NCBI RefSeq assembly: GCF_900095265.1
Contig: NZ_LT607653.1
Span: 483,563-547,562 of the forward strand
Length of the DNA stretch: 64,000 nucleotides
Direction of reading: 5' to 3'
Source: Janthinobacterium sp. UMAB-56
GTDB lineage: Bacteria; Pseudomonadota; Gammaproteobacteria; Burkholderiales; Burkholderiaceae_D
Positions 52,947 to 61,334 of the stretch are shown here, in pieces. The stretch's first letter is position 1; every line of letters begins with the position of its first letter. A model generated the notes under the pieces. It made no database searches and was not told the origin of the DNA. It saw nothing but the letters and a program-made list of their open reading frames with translations. The translations under genes and the position numbers were made by a program.

Positions 52947-54527
52947 TTATTGCTGCGCGGCGCGGCCACGGCGGGTTGCGCGCGACAGCAGGAAGGCCGC
53001 CAGCAGGGCCAGTGCGGCCAGGGCCAGCACCAGTTTATTGCCATACAGAATGTATGGCGTCATGCCGCCCATGCCCTGCACCTTGGCCGCCAGGGTGGCT
53101 TGCTGTTCCGGCGGCAGCAGGCTTTGCACCACGCCCTTGCCGTCGATGACGGCGGTGGCGCCCGTGTTGGTCGAGCGCAGCATGGGGCGGCCCGTTTCCA
53201 GGCTGCGCATCTGCGAAATCTGCAGATGCTGGGGAATGGCGATCGAGTCGCCAAACCAGGCCAGGTTCGAGATATTGAGCAGCACGGACGCCGACTGCTT
53301 GCCATGGCGGTGGGCGCTGGCCAGCTGGCCGGCGATTTCCTCGCCAAACAAGTCTTCGTAGCAGATATTCGGCAACACCAGTTGGTCGCGCACCTGGAGC
53401 GGCGCCTGCACCTCGGCGCCGCGGCCCATGTCGCCCAGCGGGATGGCCATCATGGCGACAAACCAGTGCAGGCCGGGCGGCACGAATTCGCCGAACGGCA
53501 CCAAATGGTGCTTGCGGTACTGGTAGTACGGTCCCGGCGTGCTGCTGGGCGTGATGCCCAGGGCCGCATTGTAGAAGCGCTGCTGTTCGTCGAGCACGGG
53601 CATGCCGAGCAAAATCGTGCTGCCCGTCTGCTGGGCGTACGTGCCCAGGCTATCGAGGTAACCGGGCGGCAGCTGGTGCGGCAGCACGGTGACGGCCGTT
53701 TCCGGCGTGGCGATCAGGTCGGCCGGCGCGCTGGTGATGGCGCTCTGGTACATCTGCAGCGCGCCCAGCACGAAGCCGGGGTCGAATTTCTGCTGCTGCG
53801 GCACATTGCCCTGCAACAGGCGCACCGTGATTGGACGCCCGACCGGATGCGTCCAGTTCACGTACTGTAAGCCGATGCCGGCCGTGTACAGCGCGATGAC
53901 GCCGCCCAGCGCGGTCCAGCGCGTGCGGTGGGTCAGCAACAGCAGGGCGCCGGCGGACAGGGCAGCCAGCCAGCCCAGGCCATATGCGCCGACGATGGGG
54001 GCAAAGCCGCCCAGCGGGCTCGTATTGTGGGCGTAGCCTGTGGCCAGCCATGGGAAACCCGTGAACAGCCAGCCGCGCGTCCATTCGAACAGGGTCCACG
54101 TGGCCGGTAGCACCAGCAGGGTCATGGCGGGCAGGGACAGTACCCAGCGCTGGCGCAGCCAGGCGGCCGCGCCCATGGCCAGGGCCACATAGATGGCCAT
54201 CAAGAGGGCCAGCAGGGCCACCGCGATGGCCGCGATAGGCGCGGCCATGTCGCCATAGCGGTGCATGGAAATGTAGAGCCAGTGCGTGCCGGCCGCGCAC
54301 CAGCCAAAGCCGTAGGCCCAGCCGATCAGCGCGCCTGCCTTGACGTTCGCCGCGCGCAGCACCTGGTAGAACAGCACGCCCAGGCTGAGGATTTGCAGCG
54401 GCCAGTAGCCGAAAGGGGCGAACGCCAGCACGGCGACGGCGCCGGCAACGGCAGCAGTCAGCATGCGCGCCCAGGTGCTGCGGGGCGGTTTGGCGGGGGC
54501 GTTGGGATCTAAGCGTCTGAAACGCAT
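52947..54527 (-). CDS. lnt: Apolipoprotein N-acyltransferase
   Basis: Lnt adds the third acyl chain to lipoproteins at the inner membrane. The 526-residue protein has several N-terminal membrane helices and a periplasmic nitrilase domain with the catalytic Glu in ATPETAV, Lys in YRKHHLVPFGEF and Cys in LPNICYEDLFG. A last membrane helix lies at the C terminus. It follows corC with 16 nt between, an arrangement seen across Proteobacteria. Confidence 0.96.
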   Translation of the reverse strand: MRFRRLDPNAPAKPPRSTWARMLTAAVAGAVAVLAFAPFGYWPLQILSLGVLFYQVLRAANVKAGALIGWAYGFGWCAAGTHWLYISMHRYGDMAAPIAAIAVALLALLMAIYVALAMGAAAWLRQRWVLSLPAMTLLVLPATWTLFEWTRGWLFTGFPWLATGYAHNTSPLGGFAPIVGAYGLGWLAALSAGALLLLTHRTRWTALGGVIALYTAGIGLQYVNWTHPVGRPITVRLLQGNVPQQQKFDPGFVLGALQMYQSAITSAPADLIATPETAVTVLPHQLPPGYLDSLGTYAQQTGSTILLGMPVLDEQQRFYNAALGITPSSTPGPYYQYRKHHLVPFGEFVPPGLHWFVAMMAIPLGDMGRGAEVQAPLQVRDQLVLPNICYEDLFGEEIAGQLASAHRHGKQSASVLLNISNLAWFGDSIAIPQHLQISQMRSLETGRPMLRSTNTGATAVIDGKGVVQSLLPPEQQATLAAKVQGMGGMTPYILYGNKLVLALAALALLAAFLLSRATRRGRAAQQ

Positions 54528-54543
54528 TTACAGCACGCGCATG

Positions 54544-55422
54544 TCAGAGTTCCAGTTCCGGCACGTTGGGCAAGCGCTCGACGAGCAGCACGTGCACCTG
54601 GCGCGCATCGGCGCGCAGCACCTCGAAGCGCAGATTGCCGAGGTCGAAAATATCGCCCTTGTGCGCCATGCGGCCCAGGTACTTGGAAACCAGGCCGCCG
54701 ATGGTGTCGACGTCGTCGTCCACCAGGTGGCTGCCTACTTCTTCGTTGAACTGTGCGATCTCGGTCAGTGCCTTGACGCGCCAGCGGGGGCCGAACTGGC
54801 CTTCCTTGAGCGAAAGGATATTATCCTCGGCTTCGTCGAAATCGTATTCGTCCTCGATATCGCCGACGATCTGTTCCAGCACGTCTTCGATGGTGATCAG
54901 GCCGGCGACGCCGCTGTATTCATCGACGACGATGGCCATGTGATTGTGGTTGGCGCGGAAATCGCGCAGCAGCACATTCAGGCGTTTCGATTCGGGGATG
55001 AAGATGGCGGGGCGCAGCATGTCGCGCACGTCGAAAGTTTCTTCGGCGTAATAACGCAGCAAGTCTTTCGCCAGCAGGATGCCGATGACCTTGTCTCGCT
55101 CGCCTTCGATCGCGGGAAAACGCGAGTGGGCCGTGGACAGGACTTCCGGCATCCATTCCTCGATCGGCTTGCTGATGTCGATGACATCCATTTGCGAACG
55201 GGGAATCATGATGTCGCGCGCGCAGAGATCCGATACCTGGAACACACCTTCGATCATCGACAGGGCGTCGGCGTCGATCAGCTTGCGTTCATGCGCATCG
55301 TGTAGAACATCGAGCAATTCTGCACGGTTCTCTGGCTCGGGGGAAATGAGTGCGGTCAGGCGTTCAAACAGTGACCGGTGGGGCTTGACGTCAGTTCTGA
55401 CGCCACTAGGATGCTCGGGCAT
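54544..55422 (-). CDS. corC: CorC/HlyC-family CBS domain protein
   Basis: A 292-residue cytoplasmic protein with two CBS domains (DLCARDIMIPRSQMDVID and the second near LRPAIFIPESKRLNVLL) and a C-terminal CorC_HlyC domain (DTIGGLVSKYLGRMAHKGD). It lacks the membrane domain of larger relatives. Relatives are linked to magnesium and cobalt efflux with CorA, or to ion binding. It lies between a DUF4259 gene and lnt. Confidence 0.92.
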   Translation of the reverse strand: MPEHPSGVRTDVKPHRSLFERLTALISPEPENRAELLDVLHDAHERKLIDADALSMIEGVFQVSDLCARDIMIPRSQMDVIDISKPIEEWMPEVLSTAHSRFPAIEGERDKVIGILLAKDLLRYYAEETFDVRDMLRPAIFIPESKRLNVLLRDFRANHNHMAIVVDEYSGVAGLITIEDVLEQIVGDIEDEYDFDEAEDNILSLKEGQFGPRWRVKALTEIAQFNEEVGSHLVDDDVDTIGGLVSKYLGRMAHKGDIFDLGNLRFEVLRADARQVHVLLVERLPNVPELEL

Positions 55423-55463
55423 AGGAGGCGTGAGCCGTTGTTGCGAAGGGATATAGGATACAC

Positions 55464-55497
55464 CAAAAGTGGGCCAATACCGGATTTCCCCACTTTT
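55464..55497. terminator. Perfect 10-bp inverted repeat, possible bidirectional terminator
   Basis: CAAAAGTGGG (55464-55473) and CCCACTTTTG (55488-55497) flank a 14-nt loop, in the 117-nt gap between the DUF4259 gene and corC. With A runs on one arm and T runs on the other, it resembles a weak bidirectional terminator. It could also be an operator upstream of corC. Confidence 0.45.
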
Positions 55498-55539
55498 GAT
55501 GCAAATTTAATACGTTGAAGTGCGCCGTTGCCCGACGTT

Positions 55540-55959
55540 TCAGGCGTCCTGGCCCAGCACGCGGCCGCGCAGGTGCGCCACGTCCTTCTGCCAGTCGGCG
55601 AAATGCTCGCTGTCCTGCCACAGCTGGCGCAGTTCCGACGCTTCCGCCATGATGCGGTCGAAGGCCAGGCGCGCCTTTTCCAGCAGCGGCGGCGTGACCT
55701 TCTTCTTGCAGGCGGCGACCCATGCGTCCACTTCTGCGGTGGCCGGGTCGTCCTCGCCCGGTTTGCCCAGCAGGCGCGCGATCACTTCCAGCGCGGCTAG
55801 CGCTTCGGCGGCGAACGGCGCTTCCAGCACCGCTTCGCTGCTGTCGATGACGTTGTCGAGCGTTGTCTCGACCAGTTCCAGCGTTTTATATTCGTGCAAA
55901 TCCTGCGCCCAATCCATGGCGTAGTCGTTGCCGAAGGCATCAAGGGCCCAGGTTCCCAT
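55540..55959 (-). CDS. DUF4259 domain protein
   Basis: A 139-residue acidic protein. The start MGTWALDAFGNDYAMDWAQDL matches the DUF4259 N terminus (M-G-T-W-x-x-x-x-F-x-N-D), and W, D and the later acidic helices fit that family, whose function is unknown. AAGGAG lies 8 nt upstream of the ATG at 55959, a strong ribosome site that decides the start. The gene lies between ybeY and corC, which are usually adjacent, and it starts inside the ybeY stop region: only 4 nt separate them. Confidence 0.85.
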   Translation of the reverse strand: MGTWALDAFGNDYAMDWAQDLHEYKTLELVETTLDNVIDSSEAVLEAPFAAEALAALEVIARLLGKPGEDDPATAEVDAWVAACKKKVTPPLLEKARLAFDRIMAEASELRQLWQDSEHFADWQKDVAHLRGRVLGQDA

Positions 55960-55963
55960 GTGC

Positions 55964-56437
55964 TTACTCCTTGTACGGGTCGGTAATGCCGAGTTTCGCG
56001 AGGATTTCCGTTTCCAGGCCTTCCATCTCGGTCGCTTCCTCGTCATCCATGTGGTCGTAGCCCTGCGCATGCAGCACGCCGTGCACGATCAAATGGGCCG
56101 TGTGCTCTTCCACGCTTTTCTTTTGCTCTTGCGCTTCCTTTTCCAGCACGTCCGTGCACAGGATGATGTCGGCGCGCGTCGGCTCGTCGTCGGCGAGTTC
56201 TTCGCCTTCGTTGTAGGCGAACGTCAGCACGTTGGTGGCGTAGTCCTTTTCGCGGTAGTCGCGGTTCAGGATGCGACCTTCTTCCGCGTCGACGAAGCGG
56301 ATGGTCAATTCGGCCGGGGCGAACAGCGCCGCCTTGACCCAGCGGCGCAGTTTCGGGCGCGTGATCAGGGTTTCCAGGCGGGTATCCGGGTATTGCACGG
56401 ACAGCGAAAGTTTATTTTTTTCGGACATTTTTGGCAC
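55964..56437 (-). CDS. ybeY: Endoribonuclease YbeY (rRNA maturation)
   Basis: YbeY matures the 3' end of 16S rRNA and helps ribosome quality control. The 157-residue zinc protein has the motif [16 protein letters not shown], whose three histidines bind the metal. The start [12 protein letters not shown] is consistent. Its N-terminal coding part overlaps the phoH end by 26 nt, showing tight coupling, an order conserved as miaB-phoH-ybeY. Confidence 0.95.
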   Translation of the reverse strand: MPKMSEKNKLSLSVQYPDTRLETLITRPKLRRWVKAALFAPAELTIRFVDAEEGRILNRDYREKDYATNVLTFAYNEGEELADDEPTRADIILCTDVLEKEAQEQKKSVEEHTAHLIVHGVLHAQGYDHMDDEEATEMEGLETEILAKLGITDPYKE

Positions 56438-57476
56438 TGGCTGATTTCAACAAGGGGAGTAACTGGGCCGCGTCGGCATTCGCCGCCTGTGCCGTTTCAT
56501 AGGCGTCGACGATGCGTGCGACGAGCGGATGGCGCACCACGTCGGTGCTGTTAAATTGCGTGAAACCGATGCCGCGCACGTCCTTGAGCACGTGCACGGC
56601 GTCGATCAGGCCACTCGTCTGGCTCTTGTGCAAGTCGACTTGCGTCACGTCGCCCGTCACCACGGCCTTGCTGCCAAAGCCGATGCGCGTCAAAAACATC
56701 TTCATCTGTTCGACGGTGGTGTTTTGCGCTTCATCGAGAATGACGAAGGCGTGGTTCAGGGTGCGCCCGCGCATGTAGGCCAGCGGGGCGATCTCGATCA
56801 CCTGTTTTTCAAACAGCTTTTGCGTACGGTCAAAGCCCAGCAAATCGTACAGCGCGTCGTACAGGGGACGCAGGTACGGGTCGACCTTTTGCGCCAGGTC
56901 GCCCGGCAAGAAACCCAGGCGCTCGCCCGCTTCGACGGCGGGGCGCGTCAAAATGATGCGCTTGACGGCGTCGCGCTCGAGCGCGTCGACGGCGCAGGCG
57001 ACGGCCAGGTAGGTCTTGCCCGTGCCGGCAGGGCCCACGCCGAAGCTGATGTCGTGTTCGAGGATGTCGCGCAAATAGGCGATCTGGTGCGGCGTGCGCC
57101 CGCGCAGGTCGGCGCGCCGGGTTTTCAGCACGGGGCTGGCGATGTCCGGCTCGACGAAGGTGCTGACGGGCGCGGTCGCATGGTGTTCCGAGGCGGCGGA
57201 CAGGCCTGCGCGCTGCTCCACCAGGGCCAGCTGCACTTCTTCCAGCGGCACGACCTTGTTGGCGATGGCGTAGAACTGTTCCAGGATTTCCACGGCCCTT
57301 TCGGCATTGCTGCCGCCGACGATGAATTTCTCGCCGCGGCGGAAGATCGTCACGTCGAGGGCGGCGGAAATCTGGCGCAGGTTTTCATCGAGCGGCCCGC
57401 ACAAATGCGCCAGGCGCGTGTTGTCCAGCGGCTCGGGGATGAAGTAATGCGGCTGTATCGGGGCTTTGGTTTTCAA
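56412..57476 (-). CDS. PhoH-family ATPase (YbeZ)
   Basis: A 354-residue P-loop ATPase. Walker A is [11 protein letters not shown] and Walker B with following residues is [38 protein letters not shown] is the sensor region. The 100-residue N-terminal part has a KH-like RNA-binding character ([20 protein letters not shown]). YbeZ works with YbeY in rRNA processing. It overlaps miaB by 4 nt and ybeY by 26 nt. Confidence 0.95.
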   Translation of the reverse strand: MKTKAPIQPHYFIPEPLDNTRLAHLCGPLDENLRQISAALDVTIFRRGEKFIVGGSNAERAVEILEQFYAIANKVVPLEEVQLALVEQRAGLSAASEHHATAPVSTFVEPDIASPVLKTRRADLRGRTPHQIAYLRDILEHDISFGVGPAGTGKTYLAVACAVDALERDAVKRIILTRPAVEAGERLGFLPGDLAQKVDPYLRPLYDALYDLLGFDRTQKLFEKQVIEIAPLAYMRGRTLNHAFVILDEAQNTTVEQMKMFLTRIGFGSKAVVTGDVTQVDLHKSQTSGLIDAVHVLKDVRGIGFTQFNSTDVVRHPLVARIVDAYETAQAANADAAQLLPLLKSASAKNVRKK

Positions 57477-58840
57477 CTGGCTCTTTTCAATGCGGGTGCG
57501 CTGGCGACGAGTTCGCCGCGCAGGGTGTAGGAATGGCTTTCGGTGATGCGTACGTCGACCAGCTGGCCGACCAGCTGCAGCGCATCCGGGCCGGCGTCGA
57601 AGTTGACGACGCGGTTGTTTTCCGTGCGGCCTTGCAGTTCACTATCGTCCGTGTCTTTCTTCGAGCGGCCTTCGACGAGGATGGTTTGCACCGTGCCCAC
57701 CATGGCCAGGCTGTATTTGCGCGTGTTGGCGTCGATAGCCGTTTGCAACTGCTGCAAACGGGCCAGCTTGACTGCATGCGGCGTGTCGTCTTCCAGGCTG
57801 GCGGCCGGCGTGCCGGGGCGCTTGCTGAAGATGAAGCTGTAGCTGTTGTCGAAGCCGACATCCGCGATCAGCTTCATCATGGCGTCGAAGTCGGCCTGGG
57901 TCTCGCCGGGGAAACCGACGATGAAGTCAGACGAAATCGCCATGTTCGGGCGCACGGCGCGGATGCGGCGGATGATGGACTTGTATTCGAGGCCCGTGTA
58001 GCCGCGCTTCATGGCGCCGAGGATCTTGTCGGAACCATGCTGCGCCGGCAAATACAGGTGGTCGACCAGCTGCGGGATCTTGGCGTAGGCGTCGATCAGG
58101 CGCTGCGTGAATTCCTTCGGGTGGCTGGTGACGAAGCGCATGCGGGCGATGCCGGGAATGTCGGCCACGTATTCGAGCAGCAGGGCGAAGTCGGCAATGT
58201 CGCCGCCTTCCATCGCGCCCCGGTAGGCGTTCACGTTTTGCCCCAGCAGGGTGATTTCCTTGACGCCCTGGGCGGCCAGGCCTGCCACTTCCGTCAGCAC
58301 GTCTTCGAAGCGGCGCGACACTTCTTCGCCGCGCGTGTAGGGCACGACGCAATAACTGCAATATTTGCTGCAGCCTTCCATGATGGAAACAAACGCCGAA
58401 GCGCCTTCGACCTTGGCCGGCGGCATGTGGTCAAACTTTTCGATTTCCGGGAAGCTGATGTCCACTTGCGAGGCGCCGCTGGAGCGCCGCAGTTCGATCA
58501 TTTGCGGCAGGCGGTGCAGGGTTTGCGGGCCGAAGACCATGTCGACATACGGCGCGCGCTTGACGATGGCGTCGCCTTCCTGTGACGCCACGCAGCCGCC
58601 CACGCCGATCAAGAGGTGCGGCTTGGCCAGTTTCAGCTCGCGCAGACGGCCCAGGTCGGAAAACACTTTTTCCTGCGCCTTTTCGCGCACGGAGCAGGTG
58701 TTGAGCAGGATCACATCGGCATCTTCCGGCGTGTCGGTGCGCACCAGGCCATCGGAGGCGCCCAGCACGTCGGCCATCTTGTCCGAGTCGTACTCGTTCA
58801 TCTGGCAGCCGAAGGTTTTAATGAATACTTTTTTCTGCAT
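57473..58840 (-). CDS. miaB: tRNA-2-methylthio-N6-dimethylallyladenosine synthase
   Basis: MiaB methylthiolates i6A at position 37 of tRNAs. The 455-residue radical-SAM protein carries cysteines for the two clusters: [20 protein letters not shown] and VGGCVA for the N-terminal UPF0004 domain, and C-S-K-Y-C-S-Y-C for the SAM cluster. A TRAM domain ends the protein. It begins the large leftward operon. The ATG at 58840 is the family start; the frame is open further upstream but with no homology-like sequence. Confidence 0.97.
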   Translation of the reverse strand: MQKKVFIKTFGCQMNEYDSDKMADVLGASDGLVRTDTPEDADVILLNTCSVREKAQEKVFSDLGRLRELKLAKPHLLIGVGGCVASQEGDAIVKRAPYVDMVFGPQTLHRLPQMIELRRSSGASQVDISFPEIEKFDHMPPAKVEGASAFVSIMEGCSKYCSYCVVPYTRGEEVSRRFEDVLTEVAGLAAQGVKEITLLGQNVNAYRGAMEGGDIADFALLLEYVADIPGIARMRFVTSHPKEFTQRLIDAYAKIPQLVDHLYLPAQHGSDKILGAMKRGYTGLEYKSIIRRIRAVRPNMAISSDFIVGFPGETQADFDAMMKLIADVGFDNSYSFIFSKRPGTPAASLEDDTPHAVKLARLQQLQTAIDANTRKYSLAMVGTVQTILVEGRSKKDTDDSELQGRTENNRVVNFDAGPDALQLVGQLVDVRITESHSYTLRGELVASAPALKRAS

Positions 58841-59476
58841 GGAGTCGGTGCTTATCGGTAAAAGTGGCGGCAAATGGCCGGGCAGGGGGCCGCTGCGCTG
58901 GGCGCCGCTCGAGGCGGGAGACGGTGGATGACCGGCCGGGCGCCTCTGGCTGCCCGGTGGCAGGCTCGCTGCAAGTTCAGGCCATAGTTTAGCGTAAATC
59001 GCCGATACGGGCCATGCCGTGCTGACCTTGTCGACAAGATTGCAGCGCCCGGTACGGCGATGCCGTAAAGCATTTATTGCCGCACGACACCATTGATTTG
59101 TAACAAGTTGCTGCAAAGCCTTGTGTGCGCCCGCAGGCATCCTAATGTGTTGAAAAGGCATCGTTGCCAAGCCAACCAGCAGCTTGATTGATATTTAACA
59201 ATCAGGAAGCTTGCGCGAGGCGCAGATGCGGCGTGTTGGGGCTAGTATATTGCCTTATATGCAATTCATTTCTGTGGATTGCACGTGCTTTTATTGACAC
59301 GGCAAGCGGCGCACATGGCTTGGAGGTGGCTGCGCGCGTTCTGTGCAGGCAGCGCGATAAGGAGGGAGGACGCAGGGGAGGGCTGAATCAGATGAACGAC
59401 GTTTATTTGAACACTCTAAGCCAGCCTTAAGTTCGTATCGGCATTATTTTCTACATTCACCAGACGAGGAAAAATC
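58841..59476. other. 636-nt gap between miaB and the HTH-like gene
   Basis: This divergent region should contain the promoter of the miaB operon and of the small gene at 59477. A 6-bp inverted repeat TGATTG/CAATCA lies at 59185-59204. A 12-codon frame (59391-59429) precedes the gene but has no strong ribosome site. Open frames of up to 80 codons look like chance. No terminator or RNA gene is recognised. Confidence 0.55.
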
Positions 59477-59803
59477 ATGGCACATCATGCATTAGCATCG
59501 CAAGAGAGTTACAACCCGAATCACCTGCTGGATATTCTGCTGAGCAAGATGCAGCTGAAAAACGATGCAGCCCTGTCGCGCTTGCTTGAAGTGGCGCCAC
59601 CCGTCATCAGCAAGATCCGCCACCACCGCTTGCCGGTTGGCGCCTCGCTGCTGATACGCATGCACGAAGTGACGGGCATGAGCATCCGTGACTTGCGCGA
59701 CTTGATGGGCGACCGCCGCACCAAGTATCGTCTGTCCGACGCCCAGGGCCGTCCCAAGGCGGAAGACCGCGGCGATGCGCAAGAATCGAATTACGCGCAC
59801 TGA
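59477..59803 (+). CDS. Small helix-turn-helix-like protein of unknown role
   Basis: A 108-residue protein. Residues 31-80 (AALSRLLEVAPPVISKIRHHRLPVGASLLIRMHEVTGMSIRDLRDLMG) have the pattern of a Cro/XRE-type helix-turn-helix: a first helix, APPVISK as the turn-recognition region and a long third helix. The last 25 residues are polar. AGGA lies 8 nt upstream of the ATG. It is not clearly part of any operon. A transcription regulator is inferred; the family name is not known to me. Confidence 0.75.
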   Translation: MAHHALASQESYNPNHLLDILLSKMQLKNDAALSRLLEVAPPVISKIRHHRLPVGASLLIRMHEVTGMSIRDLRDLMGDRRTKYRLSDAQGRPKAEDRGDAQESNYAH

Positions 59804-59952
59804 TGTGGTGTTCGCGCGCTGACTGTGCCGCTTGCGTAACTGCTGGCGGCAACAGGCTGGCGTGGAGCGGGTGGCATGGACACATGGCAGTACCTATAAC
59901 GGCTTTCGCCTCGCAGCGAGAGCCGTTTGCGTTTGCGGCGTTGTCTGCCGAG

Positions 59953-60798
59953 TCAGCTTAACAAGGCCGTGGTGATTTCGTCGTAGCGCAGTTCCGTTTC
60001 GCGGAACAGCTGCAGATACGCCTCTTCGCCCAGGCCCAGCGCCTCCCAGGCCACCGCCGAGACATGCGGCACCATGTCGTCGCCCGCCTGTGCCAGGTCG
60101 AGCGCGCACACGATGGCATTGGCGACGTGGATCAGCGACGCGAGGAAGCCTGCCCCCGGCGTTTCCGGCTGCAGGTAATTGGCCAGCGCCAGGCGCATGG
60201 TGTCGGAAAAATTCCAGTGCTCGGCCAGTGCCACGCCTGCCTGCACGTGGTCCACGCCCAGCACGGCTTGCTCCGCTTCGAGCAGGCTGCAATCGTGCGC
60301 CGCCTGGTGGGCGATGACTTGCGCGTAGTGCGCGGGAAAGCTGCTGACCAGCACCAGGCGGCCGATGTTATGCAGCAAGCCGGCCGTGAAGGCGTAATCC
60401 TGGTTGAAGCGGATTTGCCGCGCCAGCACCTTGGCGCAGGCGGCCGTCGCCACGGAATGGCGCCAGAAGGCCTTGTCGTCGAAGCCGGGGCAGCGTCCTT
60501 CCGGAAAACAACCGGTGATGGCGGCCGACGTGATCAGGCTACGCGTGGTCTGGAATCCCAGATAAGTGATCGCCTGCTGGATAGTGGTGGCTTTCACTTG
60601 CAGGCCGTACTGGGAAGAGTTGGCCAGGCGCAGGGTTTTCGCCGTCAGCGCCTGGTCATAGGACACTTTTTTGGCCAGTACGGAAATATCGACATCTTCC
60701 TGGTCGATGCTATTCAACAGTTCCATGACGACGGCGGGCAGCGAAGGCAAGTCATCGAGGTGGGCGACGATATCGTCGAGTGTCAGCTGGGTGCTCAT
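59953..60798 (-). CDS. HDOD domain protein
   Basis: A 281-residue HDOD-type protein without other domains. The core LDDLPSLPAVVMELLNSIDQEDVDISVLAKKVSYDQALTAKTLRLANSSQYG, followed by GLLHNIGRLVL, is typical. HDOD proteins relate to HD hydrolases but usually lack activity; they act in signalling, for example in twitching motility or biofilm control. It overlaps the small upstream gene by 4 nt (ATGA). A link to the pil-chp cluster is possible but not shown. Confidence 0.87.
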   Translation of the reverse strand: MSTQLTLDDIVAHLDDLPSLPAVVMELLNSIDQEDVDISVLAKKVSYDQALTAKTLRLANSSQYGLQVKATTIQQAITYLGFQTTRSLITSAAITGCFPEGRCPGFDDKAFWRHSVATAACAKVLARQIRFNQDYAFTAGLLHNIGRLVLVSSFPAHYAQVIAHQAAHDCSLLEAEQAVLGVDHVQAGVALAEHWNFSDTMRLALANYLQPETPGAGFLASLIHVANAIVCALDLAQAGDDMVPHVSAVAWEALGLGEEAYLQLFRETELRYDEITTALLS

Positions 60799-61133
60799 GC
60801 GGCCTGTCCCGTACCCAGGCGGTAAGCCGTGACATAGTTGCGCAGCAAGGTGGTGGCCGCGTCTTCGGGGGCATCCGGGTCGTGCTTGCGGAACAGATGG
60901 GCCAGCCGCGCGCTGTCGGCCGCTTGCTGCGCGGCGATTTCTTCCGGCGACGGTGGCGGTGCCTGGATAGGCAGCATGACGATGCCGTGGCGCGGCATCA
61001 GGGCCAGCATGTTTGCCGTCAGTACCGCCCCTTGCGGCAACAGTACTTGTCCGTGCGCATCGAGCAAGACATCCGACAAGACCATGCCAGGACGAACCTG
61101 TTCAAGGGGTAGATGTTGATGAATGACCGTCAT
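60795..61133 (-). CDS. Small DUF3391-like protein coupled to the HDOD gene
   Basis: A 112-residue protein whose start HLPLEQVRPGMVLSDVLLDAHGQVLLPQGAVLTANMLALMPRHGI resembles the DUF3391 module that precedes HD-GYP or HDOD domains, here encoded as a separate polypeptide. The C-terminal 45 residues are charged. The ATG has AAGGAG 7 nt upstream and overlaps the HDOD gene by 4 nt. Together they may form a two-subunit version of a usually fused protein; this is inference. Confidence 0.78.
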   Translation of the reverse strand: MTVIHQHLPLEQVRPGMVLSDVLLDAHGQVLLPQGAVLTANMLALMPRHGIVMLPIQAPPPSPEEIAAQQAADSARLAHLFRKHDPDAPEDAATTLLRNYVTAYRLGTGQAA

Positions 61134-61334
61134 GACGACTCCTTAGAGGGTTGCGCGATATTACCATTGCCATGACGCAATGTCTCAAGCTGTATCAATA
61201 CCTTTGTGGAAAACGCCCTTGCTGTAAATCTTGCCAATAAGCATGTCATACCGTACATTTGATTCAGGCTGTTGTCCGCTGACGTATCTGCGCCCGCGCC
61301 GCGGGCCGGCAGCCGGCCCTGGGAGTGTAGCTTG

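Noticed and set aside
59188-59430. 80-codon frame upstream of the HTH-like gene
   Set aside because: It has no ribosome site or recognisable features; it is more likely part of the leader.
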